This document shows positions 1 through 7,840 of a stretch of DNA of 21,781 nucleotides, in pieces. The position numbers were made by a program, and so were the translations under genes. The stretch's first letter is position 1, and every line of letters starts with the position of its first letter. Source of the stretch: a virus. Location of the stretch: IMG/VR virus record IMGVR_UViG_3300008116_007988, positions 1-21,781 of that record; one strand, 5' to 3'. The notes under the pieces are model-generated. The model was not told the DNA's origin. It worked only from the letters and a program-made list of their open reading frames with translations, and made no database searches.

Positions 1-1653
1 TATCAAGCTAGTTTTGCTATAAGAAATAATGGTTCTCTTTTTGCTTTTGGAAATGCCACTACTACTAGATTAGGGGACGGTACTACTGTAAACAAGTCAA
101 GTCCTGTTCAACTTTATTCTACTTCTTCTTTTGCTATGGTAGGAGGAGATTTTGAAAGAGCTGTAGGATTAACTGTGGATGGAACTTTAATACTATGGGG
201 GGACAATGCAAGCGGACAATTGTTAAATGGTGCAACAGGAGGAGCTGGCACAGGGGTAACAAGACCAATAATACAATTTCCTAGTAAGATTGCAAACGGA
301 ACTTGGAATCAAGTTTCGGCAGGCTCCGCACACAGTGTTGCGTTAGACTCTAATAATTACTTATATGGTTGGGGACACCCTGTTGCGGCTGACCCTGTTA
401 GATTTGCTTCTTGGTCGCAAGTTAGTATGGGTATATGGACTTGGACAGCAATACGAAGTGATGGAAAATTATTTGGTTCAGGAGAAGGATATACAGCAGT
501 CGGATCTGGAACTATAATACAAGTAGGCCCAGATACTTGGTCTAAAGTATCTAATGATGGCTATGGAAATCATATAGGTATTAAAACAGATGGAAGTCTT
601 TGGACATGGGCAGGTAATTTAACATCTCTTACTAATCATAGACCCGGGGAGTCCTGGGTCTTTGCCACAAATCGTGTTGGCATAAATATGGCAATTCGAA
701 CTGACGGTGCTCTATTTACTTGGGGTAGCAATTTTTACGGGCAACTTGGTCAAAACACTGCAAACGTATCAGTCACTACTCCTGTTCAAGTAGGTACAAA
801 TTCTTGGGTATTTGCAGTCACCAATGGGGCTGTGGGAGACGCAGTTGCTGCACTACGTTCAGATGGTAAAATATTTTGTTGGGGCAGAAATAACCTTGGT
901 CAGTTAGGCGATAATACAACAATAAATCGTTCTAGCCCTGTGCAGATTACTGGAACAAACACATGGGCAAATACTGGAACTCCTCTAACTGGAACAGAAA
1001 GAGCATTTTTTGCTATAGCATCTTCAAATGGAGCCATCTGGAAGTGGGGAGGGAGTGACTCTTACTTAGGATTAACAGTATCTTCGCCTGTTCTATTGAA
1101 TAGTTCTTCTTGGATTCATGTTGCCGGGGGAGACTCATCATTATTACATATACGATATGATGGAAAATTATTTGGAACCGGAAGAAATGATGGAGGACAA
1201 TTAGGGGGAGGAGATACTGCAACTCCAAAAGATACTCAAGAAGTAATAGGGGGAGGTTCTTGGACTCAAATATCTTTGTTTAAAGGCTCAAGCTCAGGTA
1301 TTAAATCTGATGGAAGCATTTATAATTGGGGATCTGGTGCTCTTAATAGAATTACTATGGGAGAAGGTACTACTGAAGGCAGGTCTAGTCCTACTCAGCT
1401 CGGATTTGATACTAATTTTATTAAATCTCCAACTCAAATTGGATCCACTCAATGGAAGAAAATTTCTGCTGGATCAAATTATACCTTGGGAGTTCAATCA
1501 AATAATATACTTTATGCTTGGGGCGCTAACTACTTCAGAGCTATGGGAGTCCCCTTAGTACGAAACACTCCAACTTCTTTAGGTTATTATGGAGTGAACG
1601 CAACCGCAGGACTTAATCATGCGGCTTTATTGGTAACTAGTAATACAAATTAG
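1..1653 (+). CDS. RCC1-repeat protein, 5'-truncated by the window edge (possible virion or adhesin component)
   Basis: The reading frame is open from base 1, and the first 45 codons already carry repeat sequence, so the gene starts upstream; the ATG at 136 is internal. The visible 550 residues contain about 11 units of roughly 50 residues, each with a core such as WGSNFYGQLG, WGRNNLGQLGDN or GTGRNDGGQLGG, followed by a PVQVG-like strand. This is the pattern of the RCC1/RLD beta-propeller family. Seven units make one blade ring in RCC1, so 11 or more suggests more than one propeller or an extended array. No signal peptide can be judged because the N-terminus is missing. Family members are protein- or glycan-interaction scaffolds; a phage structural or host-contact role is inference. 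It ends with TAG, and the next gene starts 9 bases later in the same frame. Its place before a sugar-modification cassette makes it a candidate target of those enzymes, which is unproven. Confidence 0.85.
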   Translation, partial: YQASFAIRNNGSLFAFGNATTTRLGDGTTVNKSSPVQLYSTSSFAMVGGDFERAVGLTVDGTLILWGDNASGQLLNGATGGAGTGVTRPIIQFPSKIANGTWNQVSAGSAHSVALDSNNYLYGWGHPVAADPVRFASWSQVSMGIWTWTAIRSDGKLFGSGEGYTAVGSGTIIQVGPDTWSKVSNDGYGNHIGIKTDGSLWTWAGNLTSLTNHRPGESWVFATNRVGINMAIRTDGALFTWGSNFYGQLGQNTANVSVTTPVQVGTNSWVFAVTNGAVGDAVAALRSDGKIFCWGRNNLGQLGDNTTINRSSPVQITGTNTWANTGTPLTGTERAFFAIASSNGAIWKWGGSDSYLGLTVSSPVLLNSSSWIHVAGGDSSLLHIRYDGKLFGTGRNDGGQLGGGDTATPKDTQEVIGGGSWTQISLFKGSSSGIKSDGSIYNWGSGALNRITMGEGTTEGRSSPTQLGFDTNFIKSPTQIGSTQWKKISAGSNYTLGVQSNNILYAWGANYFRAMGVPLVRNTPTSLGYYGVNATAGLNHAALLVTSNTN

Positions 1654-1662
1654 GATATTTTT

Positions 1663-3225
1663 ATGCATGAAATTGATCAAATGTTGCAATTACAATTGCA
1701 AGGAAAACAAAAAGAAGCAAGAGCACTTTCTGATAAACTTGAAAATATTGGGCCAGAAAAAATATTAGATCCCAAAGGGCAAAATACAGAAGATATTTGG
1801 TTAAGACATTGTTTTAATCGAGGGTGGTTTTTATTGCAAGATGGAGATTATCAAGCCGGATGCAAATTATTAGAATCTGGAAGATTTTTAAGTGTTTACG
1901 GCAGCTCTCCGCTTAAGACAAACGCTCCAATCTACAATCCAGAAAAACATGAATTAAAAGGCAGATCAATTATTATCTCTCTAGAAGGCGGTTATGGCGA
2001 TGAAATAATTCATGCTCGATTTGCTACAAGTTATAAAAAATTAGGAGCTGCAAAAGTTTATATTGCTTGTGCTCCAGAACTTCTTTCTGTGCTGTCTCGT
2101 ATAGAAGGAGTGGACAAAACTATACTTCGTAGTGAAACTCATACAGTACAGCACGATTATTGGGTGCCAGGATTTAGTGCAGGATGGGTTGCAGGTCATA
2201 CCTTTTCTAACTTTCCAGGCAAACCGTACATGCAACCATTGACACAATCAGTAGAAATATGGAAAAATTTAATTTCTTCTGATAAAATTAAAGTTGGAAT
2301 AAGATGGGCAGGAAATCCTAAATTTGAGCATCAACAATTTAGAAAATTTCCAGAAAATTTTATAACAAATTTAGCTCAGTACAAAGAGTTACAACTTTAT
2401 AGTCTACAAAGAGATCATAATTTAATACAACTTCCAGAAAATATTATAGATTTACAGCATTTCTTATTAAGCTGGGAAGATACTATGGCTGCAATAGCCA
2501 ATCTAGATCTAGTAATTACATCTTGCACTAGTATTGCACATTTATCTGCTGCTATGGGTAAAGAAACTTGGGTTATTGTTCCCATACTTCCTTATCATAC
2601 TTGGACAGCAGGATCGCCAGAAGGAAAAACTAGTCCTTACTATGAAAGCGTTACATTATATCGTCAAGTTGAAACAGGTAAGTGGAACTTAACGTTTCAA
2701 TCGCTATATACTGATTTAGAAAAGAAGTTTAATTTAACTTCTTTAAATCTTCCAAACGAAGACAAAGTATTTAAAAAACTAAATCTAGGCTGCGGAACTA
2801 TGAAAATAGATGGATTTATCAATGTTGATAAGTCTTCACTAGTAAATCCAGATGAAGTTGTAAATTTAAATTCATTTCCTTGGAAGTGGGCAGATAAAGA
2901 ATTTGGGCACATTGTAGCAAAAGATATTTTAGAGCATATAGAAGGAAATTTTATCGATATAATAAAAGAAATGTATAGAATTAGTGATAATAGCGCAATT
3001 TTACTAGCTTTCGAAGAAGATATTGATATACAAGTGTGTGATGTAATGTTTGAATACACTCAGCCTTTTATGGAAAAAATTAAAAATAAAACTATTACTG
3101 AAGAAGAATTGCAATTTTCACTTAATCATTTAAATAATGTTGCACATTCTGTAAAAGTATTGATACAGGTACATAAACCAGGTAGAATTGACTCGAAAGA
3201 ATTACAGCAAGCGTTGGCATCATGA
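1663..3225 (+). CDS. GT9-like (heptosyltransferase-type) glycosyltransferase fused to a C-terminal SAM methyltransferase-like domain
   Basis: This is a 520-residue, two-part protein. Residues 1-80 are helical and TPR-like (NRGWFLLQDGDYQAG). Residues 100-350 resemble TPR-linked ADP-heptose:LPS heptosyltransferase (GT9, GT-B fold) proteins: ISLEGGYGDEI near 105-115, KVGIRWAGNP at 210-219, and a nucleotide-sugar-side segment, DLVITSCTSIAHLSAAMGK, near 282-300. From residue 370 a second domain opens with methyltransferase motif I, LNLGCG (373-378), followed by an acidic residue in INVDKS and by KDILEHIEG, typical of Methyltransf_11-like proteins. The methyltransferase part is short (about 150 residues). 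The likely role is sugar transfer plus methylation in glycan building; donor and acceptor are unknown. The start has an AGGA element 7 bases upstream, overlapping the preceding stop. The stop overlaps the next start as ATGA. Confidence 0.75.
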   Translation: MHEIDQMLQLQLQGKQKEARALSDKLENIGPEKILDPKGQNTEDIWLRHCFNRGWFLLQDGDYQAGCKLLESGRFLSVYGSSPLKTNAPIYNPEKHELKGRSIIISLEGGYGDEIIHARFATSYKKLGAAKVYIACAPELLSVLSRIEGVDKTILRSETHTVQHDYWVPGFSAGWVAGHTFSNFPGKPYMQPLTQSVEIWKNLISSDKIKVGIRWAGNPKFEHQQFRKFPENFITNLAQYKELQLYSLQRDHNLIQLPENIIDLQHFLLSWEDTMAAIANLDLVITSCTSIAHLSAAMGKETWVIVPILPYHTWTAGSPEGKTSPYYESVTLYRQVETGKWNLTFQSLYTDLEKKFNLTSLNLPNEDKVFKKLNLGCGTMKIDGFINVDKSSLVNPDEVVNLNSFPWKWADKEFGHIVAKDILEHIEGNFIDIIKEMYRISDNSAILLAFEEDIDIQVCDVMFEYTQPFMEKIKNKTITEEELQFSLNHLNNVAHSVKVLIQVHKPGRIDSKELQQALAS

Positions 3226-3917
3226 AGTCATTGTTTTTTAACTACGAGTGCAATATAGCTCAAACTTATATTATTCGATTGCAAAATAATGCTACTTCTT
3301 TACGACTTGCAGAAAGATGTGCAAATTCTTGCAAGACTGTAAATCAATCATACGAATTTTGGGATGCATATGACGGTAGTGGAGAAACTATTATTGTTCC
3401 AGCACATCACAATGCAATCATGAACTTAATTAAAATTACGGATCATTACTGCACTCAAGGAGAAGTGGCAACTGCATTGTCTCATATTTCTCTATGGGCA
3501 CAGTGTGCTTTAATAGATAAACCAATTTTAATTTTAGAACACGACGCAATAATGGAAAAAACTTATTCATCTCATTTAGTCTATAACTCAATAGGATATT
3601 TAGGCGGATCTGAGCAAAAGTTTAAAAATTGGCCTATATATGCCACTCCTCCACATGCTAGCGAAGGTCCAAACTATCATTTTATTTGTAGAGCACATGC
3701 ATATTCCATAGACCCCGCTGTGGCTAAAAATTTGCTTAGTTATGTAATTAAATATGGAATTACGGCCCCGCTTGATATTATGATGAGAGCAGATATTTTT
3801 TCTTTTCATCAAATGGATTTATATGCTTATGATTTATCAGAGCATAATAATACAACAATATTAAATAGACCTTTGGAGGGTAGAACAACTAAACGAAATG
3901 ATAAGTTAGAATGGTAA
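3222..3917 (+). CDS. GT25-like glycosyltransferase
   Basis: A 231-residue protein. GEVATALSHISLWAQ (80-94) followed by PILILEHDAI (101-110) matches the core of family 25 glycosyltransferases, which include LPS galactosyltransferases and collagen hydroxylysine galactosyltransferases. There the ExD motif, here EHD at 106-108, binds the metal and nucleotide sugar. Near the N-terminus TYIIRL is the usual first beta strand, and YEFWDAYDG matches the family's FxAxDG stretch. Near the C-terminus, APLDIMM resembles the family's PxD region. The ATG overlaps the upstream TGA (ATGA), a sign of translational coupling. The 3' end overlaps the next start by 7 bases. The acceptor could be LPS, another glycan or a hydroxylated protein side chain; the oxygenase gene at 4620 makes the last option worth testing. 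Confidence 0.72.
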   Translation: MKSLFFNYECNIAQTYIIRLQNNATSLRLAERCANSCKTVNQSYEFWDAYDGSGETIIVPAHHNAIMNLIKITDHYCTQGEVATALSHISLWAQCALIDKPILILEHDAIMEKTYSSHLVYNSIGYLGGSEQKFKNWPIYATPPHASEGPNYHFICRAHAYSIDPAVAKNLLSYVIKYGITAPLDIMMRADIFSFHQMDLYAYDLSEHNNTTILNRPLEGRTTKRNDKLEW

Positions 3918-4630
3918 GTTTTATTCCTAAGATAGTACACATAACGTGGAAGTCAAAAAATTTATTTGATTTAACATCAATATTTTTAGATAATTGTATT
4001 AATAACGTATTAAATTTAGCTGAAGATTGGAGTTGTATACTATACGATGATTATGATATTGAAACATATTTATTAGAAAATTTAGACGGGCAAGATTATA
4101 GTTTACTAAAAAATAAACATATTATAGAAAAATGCGATGTGTGGAGACTCATAAAGCTGTATAATGAAGGAGGTTTATATACTGATATCGATAGACTCTG
4201 CAATATATCGTTAAATAGTATTATAGACGTAAATACTAAACTTGTTCTCCCTACCTGTCAAGATTTAGATTTTTCTCAAGACTTTATGTTAAGTGCCCCA
4301 AAAAACCCTATATTTCTAAAAACATTAGAATTAAATTTAAAAAGAAGATACGAAGGCTGCAATAATATGTATTTTTTGGGAGCACAAACTTACTTACACG
4401 GTATTATGCTAGCACTATTCGGAGAAATCCTACCACAAAAAGAAGAAAATATCATAAGTATGAGGAATATTTTACAAACTTGGGATTTTATTCAAACTTA
4501 TAGAGAAGACCCTCCTTATAATACAATTTTATATAGACCAACTTTATCTCAAGTTTCTTTTGATCACGAAACAGAAAAAAGAAAATTTTATGCTAGTCAA
4601 AATGTGAGGCACTGGACCAATGAGTGGTAA
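3911..4630 (+). CDS. GT32-like glycosyltransferase with DXD sugar-binding motif
   Basis: A 239-residue protein. The N-terminus IPKIVHITWKSK (5-16) is the classical opening of the Gly_transf_sug/OCH1-like family (GT32). The sugar-binding block CDVWRLIKLYNEGGLYTDID (75-94) contains the DxD at 92-94, with the preceding GG-Y typical of the family. These are Mn-dependent, retaining GT-A enzymes that usually transfer mannose, galactose or related sugars onto lipid- or protein-linked glycans. No membrane segment is evident, so it is probably cytoplasmic. It overlaps the previous gene by 7 bases and the next by 11, consistent with one co-translated cassette. The donor sugar cannot be read from the sequence. 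Confidence 0.78.
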   Translation: MVSFIPKIVHITWKSKNLFDLTSIFLDNCINNVLNLAEDWSCILYDDYDIETYLLENLDGQDYSLLKNKHIIEKCDVWRLIKLYNEGGLYTDIDRLCNISLNSIIDVNTKLVLPTCQDLDFSQDFMLSAPKNPIFLKTLELNLKRRYEGCNNMYFLGAQTYLHGIMLALFGEILPQKEENIISMRNILQTWDFIQTYREDPPYNTILYRPTLSQVSFDHETEKRKFYASQNVRHWTNEW

Positions 4631-5204
4631 CTTATTTCAACTAAATTCTTATGCTAAAAGATTATTTATCGTAGATAACTTTTATTCAAATCCAGATGAA
4701 GTTAGAAAATTTGCTTTACAACAAGAATTTAAAACAGATTTAAGATGGTATAAAGGATTACGAACTATTGAAGTTTTTCGACCTAGTGAAATTAAAAGCT
4801 CTTTTGAAAAAATTTTAGGACAGCCAATACAAAACTGGGACTACTATGGATCTAACGGAGTATTTCAAATTACTACTGCTGAAGATCCTCAAGTTTACCA
4901 CTATGATACACAAAAGTGGGCTGCTATGATTTATTTAAATCCTGATGCTCCTCTACAAAGCGGTACACGATTGCATTCTTCAAAAATAAATGGAGTACGT
5001 TCTTCGATTGAACCCACAGAACTAGTTAACCAAACATTTTCTGGCGGATTTTATGATTCGACAAAATTTAATCTTGTAGATTCTGCTGGAAACGTGTATA
5101 ATAGACTAGTTATAATGGATGCTAATTGCATACATTCTGCGGGTCCGTATTTTGGAAATTCTCCAGAAACGGGAAGACTTACTCACTTATTTTTCTTCGA
5201 TTAA
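4620..5204 (+). CDS. 2-oxoglutarate/Fe(II) oxygenase-like protein
   Basis: A 194-residue protein. The arrangement fits the double-stranded beta-helix dioxygenase fold: HYD gives the HxD iron ligands (H94, D96), IHSAG supplies the distal histidine (H172), and GRLTHLFFFD supplies the conserved arginine (R186) that would bind 2-oxoglutarate. FIVDNFYSNPDEVRKFAL near residue 16 is typical of phage and bacterial proteins of this superfamily (a DUF6445-like relative is possible). Members hydroxylate proteins, sugars, lipids or nucleobases; the substrate here is unknown. The gene lies between GT32-like and GT2-like transferases, overlapping the first by 11 bases and ending 1 base before the second's start. 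It may prepare a hydroxyl acceptor for glycosylation, which is inference. Confidence 0.65.
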   Translation: MSGNLFQLNSYAKRLFIVDNFYSNPDEVRKFALQQEFKTDLRWYKGLRTIEVFRPSEIKSSFEKILGQPIQNWDYYGSNGVFQITTAEDPQVYHYDTQKWAAMIYLNPDAPLQSGTRLHSSKINGVRSSIEPTELVNQTFSGGFYDSTKFNLVDSAGNVYNRLVIMDANCIHSAGPYFGNSPETGRLTHLFFFD

Positions 5205-5205
5205 T

Positions 5206-6468
5206 ATGAAATACAAATTTAGTATAATTACACCAGAGCATGATGTTAAAAATATTGAGTACCTATTAGAGTTGTATAATTCTATTTGTGCTCAAACTTA
5301 CGATAATTGGGAATGGGTACTTTATTTAAACAATGGAGCGTCAACAGATTTTGTTCCAGAAGAAATTGCATCAAATCCAAAAGTTTCTATTCAGATGCAA
5401 TTTTATTATAATAAAAAAATTGGATCAATTAAACATTATGCTTTCAAAAAAGCAACTGGAGACATTTTAGTTGAAGTTGATCACGATGATTTAATTACTC
5501 CAGATTGTTTGGAAAAGTTAAATGAAGCTTTTCAAGATCAAGAAATTGGATTTGTTTACAGTGATTCTGCTGTATTACACATGCAAAATCAATTTGTTCC
5601 TTATGATACTAGGTATGGATGGACATATAGAAAATTTGATTGGAAAGGACAATCATTATTTGCAATGAATAGTTTTGAGCCTACAAGTCAAGCTATGTCT
5701 TATATATGGTATGCCCCTGATCATGTAAGAGCTTGGCGTAAGTCAGTTTATAATGAAATTGGAGGGCATAATAAAGAGTTAGATATATGCGACGATCATG
5801 AGCTTGTAATTCGAACTTATCTTGCAAGTAAAATGAAACATATACCAGAAGTGTTATACATCTATAGAGTTACGGGCAACAATACTTGGTTAAATCGAAA
5901 TCAAGCAATTCAAGATACGACAAAACAGTTATTTAAAACATATGCACAAAGTTTAGCAGAAAGAGAAGCAGATTTAAGAGGGCTTTTAAAAGTAGATATA
6001 GGTGGAGGACTAAATCCTTACCCAGGATACTTTACAATTGATTTGCGACAAAATTCTAATATAGTTCATGATTTAAATAATGGAATTCCTCTTCCAGACA
6101 ATTCAGTGGGAGTATTAAATGCTAGTCATATACTTGAACATTTGCACGATAAGACAAAGATTATGTCAGAAATTCATAGAGTATTGGCTCACGGAGGCTG
6201 GGCCTTTATAGAAATTCCTAGCACTGACGGTAGAGGAGCTTTTCAAGATCCAACTCATGTAAGTTATTGGAATGAAAATAGCTTTCTATATTATACAGAT
6301 AAGTATTTAGCGGATTTTATTGACAATACTTCTATAAAATTTATGGAATTTAGAAAAGATACTTATTTTCCAAATGAGTGGATGAAAAATTTAAATGTTT
6401 GTGTAACGACTGCTTGGCTTGTTGCTCACAAAGACGGTCCAAGATTACCTCATACACTAAATATTTAG
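5206..6468 (+). CDS. GT2 glycosyltransferase fused to a C-terminal SAM methyltransferase
   Basis: A 420-residue bifunctional protein. The start chosen is ATG 5206, just after the upstream TAA (5202-5204). The frame is open 29 codons further, but that stretch overlaps the oxygenase gene and the protein fold begins at KYKFSIITP. Residues 1-225 are a GT-A family 2 domain: SIITP strand, VEVDHDD metal-binding motif (90-95) and CDDHELVIR (195-203) as the likely catalytic-base region. Residues 260-400 are a Methyltransf_11-like domain: motif I VDIGGG (263-268), acidic D279 in FTIDL, ASHILEHLHD, then HRVLAHGGWAFIEIP. The methyltransferase may cap or tailor the sugar that the GT2 domain adds. It ends with TAG at 6466-6468 and converges with the SleB gene, overlapping it by 4 bases. 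Confidence 0.82.
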   Translation: MKYKFSIITPEHDVKNIEYLLELYNSICAQTYDNWEWVLYLNNGASTDFVPEEIASNPKVSIQMQFYYNKKIGSIKHYAFKKATGDILVEVDHDDLITPDCLEKLNEAFQDQEIGFVYSDSAVLHMQNQFVPYDTRYGWTYRKFDWKGQSLFAMNSFEPTSQAMSYIWYAPDHVRAWRKSVYNEIGGHNKELDICDDHELVIRTYLASKMKHIPEVLYIYRVTGNNTWLNRNQAIQDTTKQLFKTYAQSLAEREADLRGLLKVDIGGGLNPYPGYFTIDLRQNSNIVHDLNNGIPLPDNSVGVLNASHILEHLHDKTKIMSEIHRVLAHGGWAFIEIPSTDGRGAFQDPTHVSYWNENSFLYYTDKYLADFIDNTSIKFMEFRKDTYFPNEWMKNLNVCVTTAWLVAHKDGPRLPHTLNI

Positions 6469-6469
6469 T
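6456..6469. repeat. 14-bp perfect palindrome at the convergent gene ends
   Basis: ACTAAATATTTAGT reads the same on both strands and contains the stop codons of both converging genes (TAG on plus, TAA on minus). It is short and AT-rich without a loop, so it is a weak terminator candidate at best; the overlap of the two coding ends could produce it by chance. Confidence 0.5.
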
Positions 6470-6881
6470 CTTCGATATAAAAAAGATGGTCACCGATACG
6501 AGAGACAAAAAACTTTTTACGAAAAAATGAGTTTCTTTTCTTTTTTATACTATGAAAATAGTAGGTATTATGAGGTAAATTAGTAAAAGTATAAGGATAT
6601 ACCTTTAAGGAAATACGCGCAAGGCGTACCGCCTCAATCCAGCTTAAATAATCCTCTGGATAGTCTGATTTACCGTCACAATACCATGAAAATTGACATC
6701 GATTTCGCACTGGATTGGAATATCGATGCAATCCTTGGTAAACAACGGAACATACATCGTTAGGAAACAGCTCGCTGTGTGCTCTATGAAGCACAACTTC
6801 AGCCACTGCAAGTTTACCTTGCAGTGGCTGATTACGAGCCTCCCAGTATATTGCAAGAGCGAGACACGTTTCCGCAATCAT
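6465..6881 (-). CDS. SleB/CwlJ-type cell wall hydrolase (phage endolysin candidate)
   Basis: A 138-residue protein that is essentially one Hydrolase_2 (SleB) domain. IYWEAR with glutamate E14 is the family's catalytic signature; QGKLAVAEVVLHR (21-33), NDVCSVVYQG (41-50) and QFSWYCDG (63-70) follow in the expected order. SleB-type enzymes are lytic transglycosylases that cut the peptidoglycan glycan backbone. There is no N-terminal signal peptide or extra binding domain, so release to the wall would need a holin or similar, which is not visible here. The ATG overlaps the nrdB stop by one base (TAATG). It is the last gene of the minus-strand block. A strong hairpin lies within codons 17-28. A structural role, such as a tail-associated lysin, is the main alternative. 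Confidence 0.8.
   Translation of the reverse strand: MIAETCLALAIYWEARNQPLQGKLAVAEVVLHRAHSELFPNDVCSVVYQGLHRYSNPVRNRCQFSWYCDGKSDYPEDYLSWIEAVRLARISLKVYPYTFTNLPHNTYYFHSIKKKRNSFFRKKFFVSRIGDHLFYIED
6799..6831 (-). other. 14-bp perfect inverted repeat (RNA hairpin) inside the SleB gene
   Basis: The arms 6799-6812 and 6818-6831 are exact complements with a 5-base loop. The arm TCAGCCACTGCAAG is GC-richer than most of the window. The transcript would form a stable stem-loop at about codons 17-28 of the hydrolase gene. Whether it slows translation, protects RNA or is coincidental cannot be told from sequence. Confidence 0.6.
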
Positions 6882-7840
6882 TATTTAAAAATATCCTGCC
6901 AGTTGCCTGAAGTGCTTGCTCGAGCATATTCGGTCGAGCGATTTTCGAAGAAGTTTGTATGCTCAACAGCATTGAGCATATAATCTAGCCATGGAAGTGG
7001 ATTGCTTCGACTATGAAAAATCTTTTTCAATCCAAGTCCTAGCAATCTTCGATCTGCAATATATCGAATATATTCTTTTACTTCGTTTGCCGTCAGCTCG
7101 GGGACGGTGCAGCTTTCAAATACAGTATCAATAAATGCATCTTCAAGCTCTACTACTCGTTCTGCTGCGCAGTAGATTTCATACTTTAATTTATCGTTCC
7201 AAATCTCAGGATTTTCACGAATAAACTCTCGAAATAGCCGACTCATGCCTTCGACATGCAATGTTTCGTCGCGAACAGACCAAGTAATAATCTGACCCAT
7301 ACCTTTCATTAGATTATGTCGAGGATAATTTAACAAAATAGCAAAACTGCTAAAAAGTTGAACTCCTTCGGTAAATCCGCTGTAAACTGCAAGAGTTTTT
7401 GCAATATTCATGGGATCTGACATATTAAAGTTTGTCAGATACTCGTGCTTATCCGCCATTGCCTTGATATTTGCAAACATTTGAAACTCAGTTTCATCAA
7501 ATTCTAGCGTATCGACTAGCAAAGCGTATGCTTCTTGATGAACTGCTTCCATACCAGCAAAAGCTGCAAGCATCATGCGTACTTCTGGCTTTTTAAACGT
7601 AGGCAAATAGTGTTTTGCATACCCACAACATACATCTACGTCTGCCTGCGTAAAAAATCGAAAGATTTGCGACAACAACTTTTTGTTATCTACATCAAGC
7701 TTTGTGCGAAAGTCCTTTAGATCGTCAGCCAAAGGAACTTCATCAGGCAGCCAATGCATGTGCTGTTGAGTTTTGTAAAACTCAAACGCCCACGGGTACT
7801 CAAACGGTTTGTAATAATTTCTTTCATTAAGTAGACTCAC
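6881..7840 (-). CDS. nrdB: Ribonucleoside-diphosphate reductase class I beta subunit (R2)
   Basis: The 319-residue protein has the full di-iron ligand set in order: D67 (TQAD), E98 and H101 (GMEAVHQ), E158 (FTEG), E192 and H195 (DETLH). Y105, seven residues after E98, matches the radical tyrosine of the E. coli protein. The C-terminus NWQDIFK is the flexible tail that docks in the large subunit. The protein makes and stores the radical needed to turn ribonucleotides into deoxyribonucleotides. The start is GTG at 7840 (codons GTG AGT CTA CTT), preceded by AAAGGAG with 7-base spacing. It overlaps the stop of the small zinc protein upstream as GTGA, and its TAA overlaps the SleB start. Length and ligands are normal, so it should be active. 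Confidence 0.97.
   Translation of the reverse strand: MSLLNERNYYKPFEYPWAFEFYKTQQHMHWLPDEVPLADDLKDFRTKLDVDNKKLLSQIFRFFTQADVDVCCGYAKHYLPTFKKPEVRMMLAAFAGMEAVHQEAYALLVDTLEFDETEFQMFANIKAMADKHEYLTNFNMSDPMNIAKTLAVYSGFTEGVQLFSSFAILLNYPRHNLMKGMGQIITWSVRDETLHVEGMSRLFREFIRENPEIWNDKLKYEIYCAAERVVELEDAFIDTVFESCTVPELTANEVKEYIRYIADRRLLGLGLKKIFHSRSNPLPWLDYMLNAVEHTNFFENRSTEYARASTSGNWQDIFK

Noticed and set aside
136-1653. Treating ATG 136 as the start of the RCC1 protein
   Set aside because: The same frame is open to base 1 and already encodes a repeat unit, so the gene continues upstream of the window.
5119-5205. N-terminal extension of the GT2-methyltransferase
   Set aside because: It overlaps the end of the oxygenase gene; the GT2 fold begins just after ATG 5206, which follows the upstream stop by one base.
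6644-6983. ORFs on both strands overlapping the SleB and nrdB genes
   Set aside because: They are shadows; the SleB and nrdB frames carry the family motifs.
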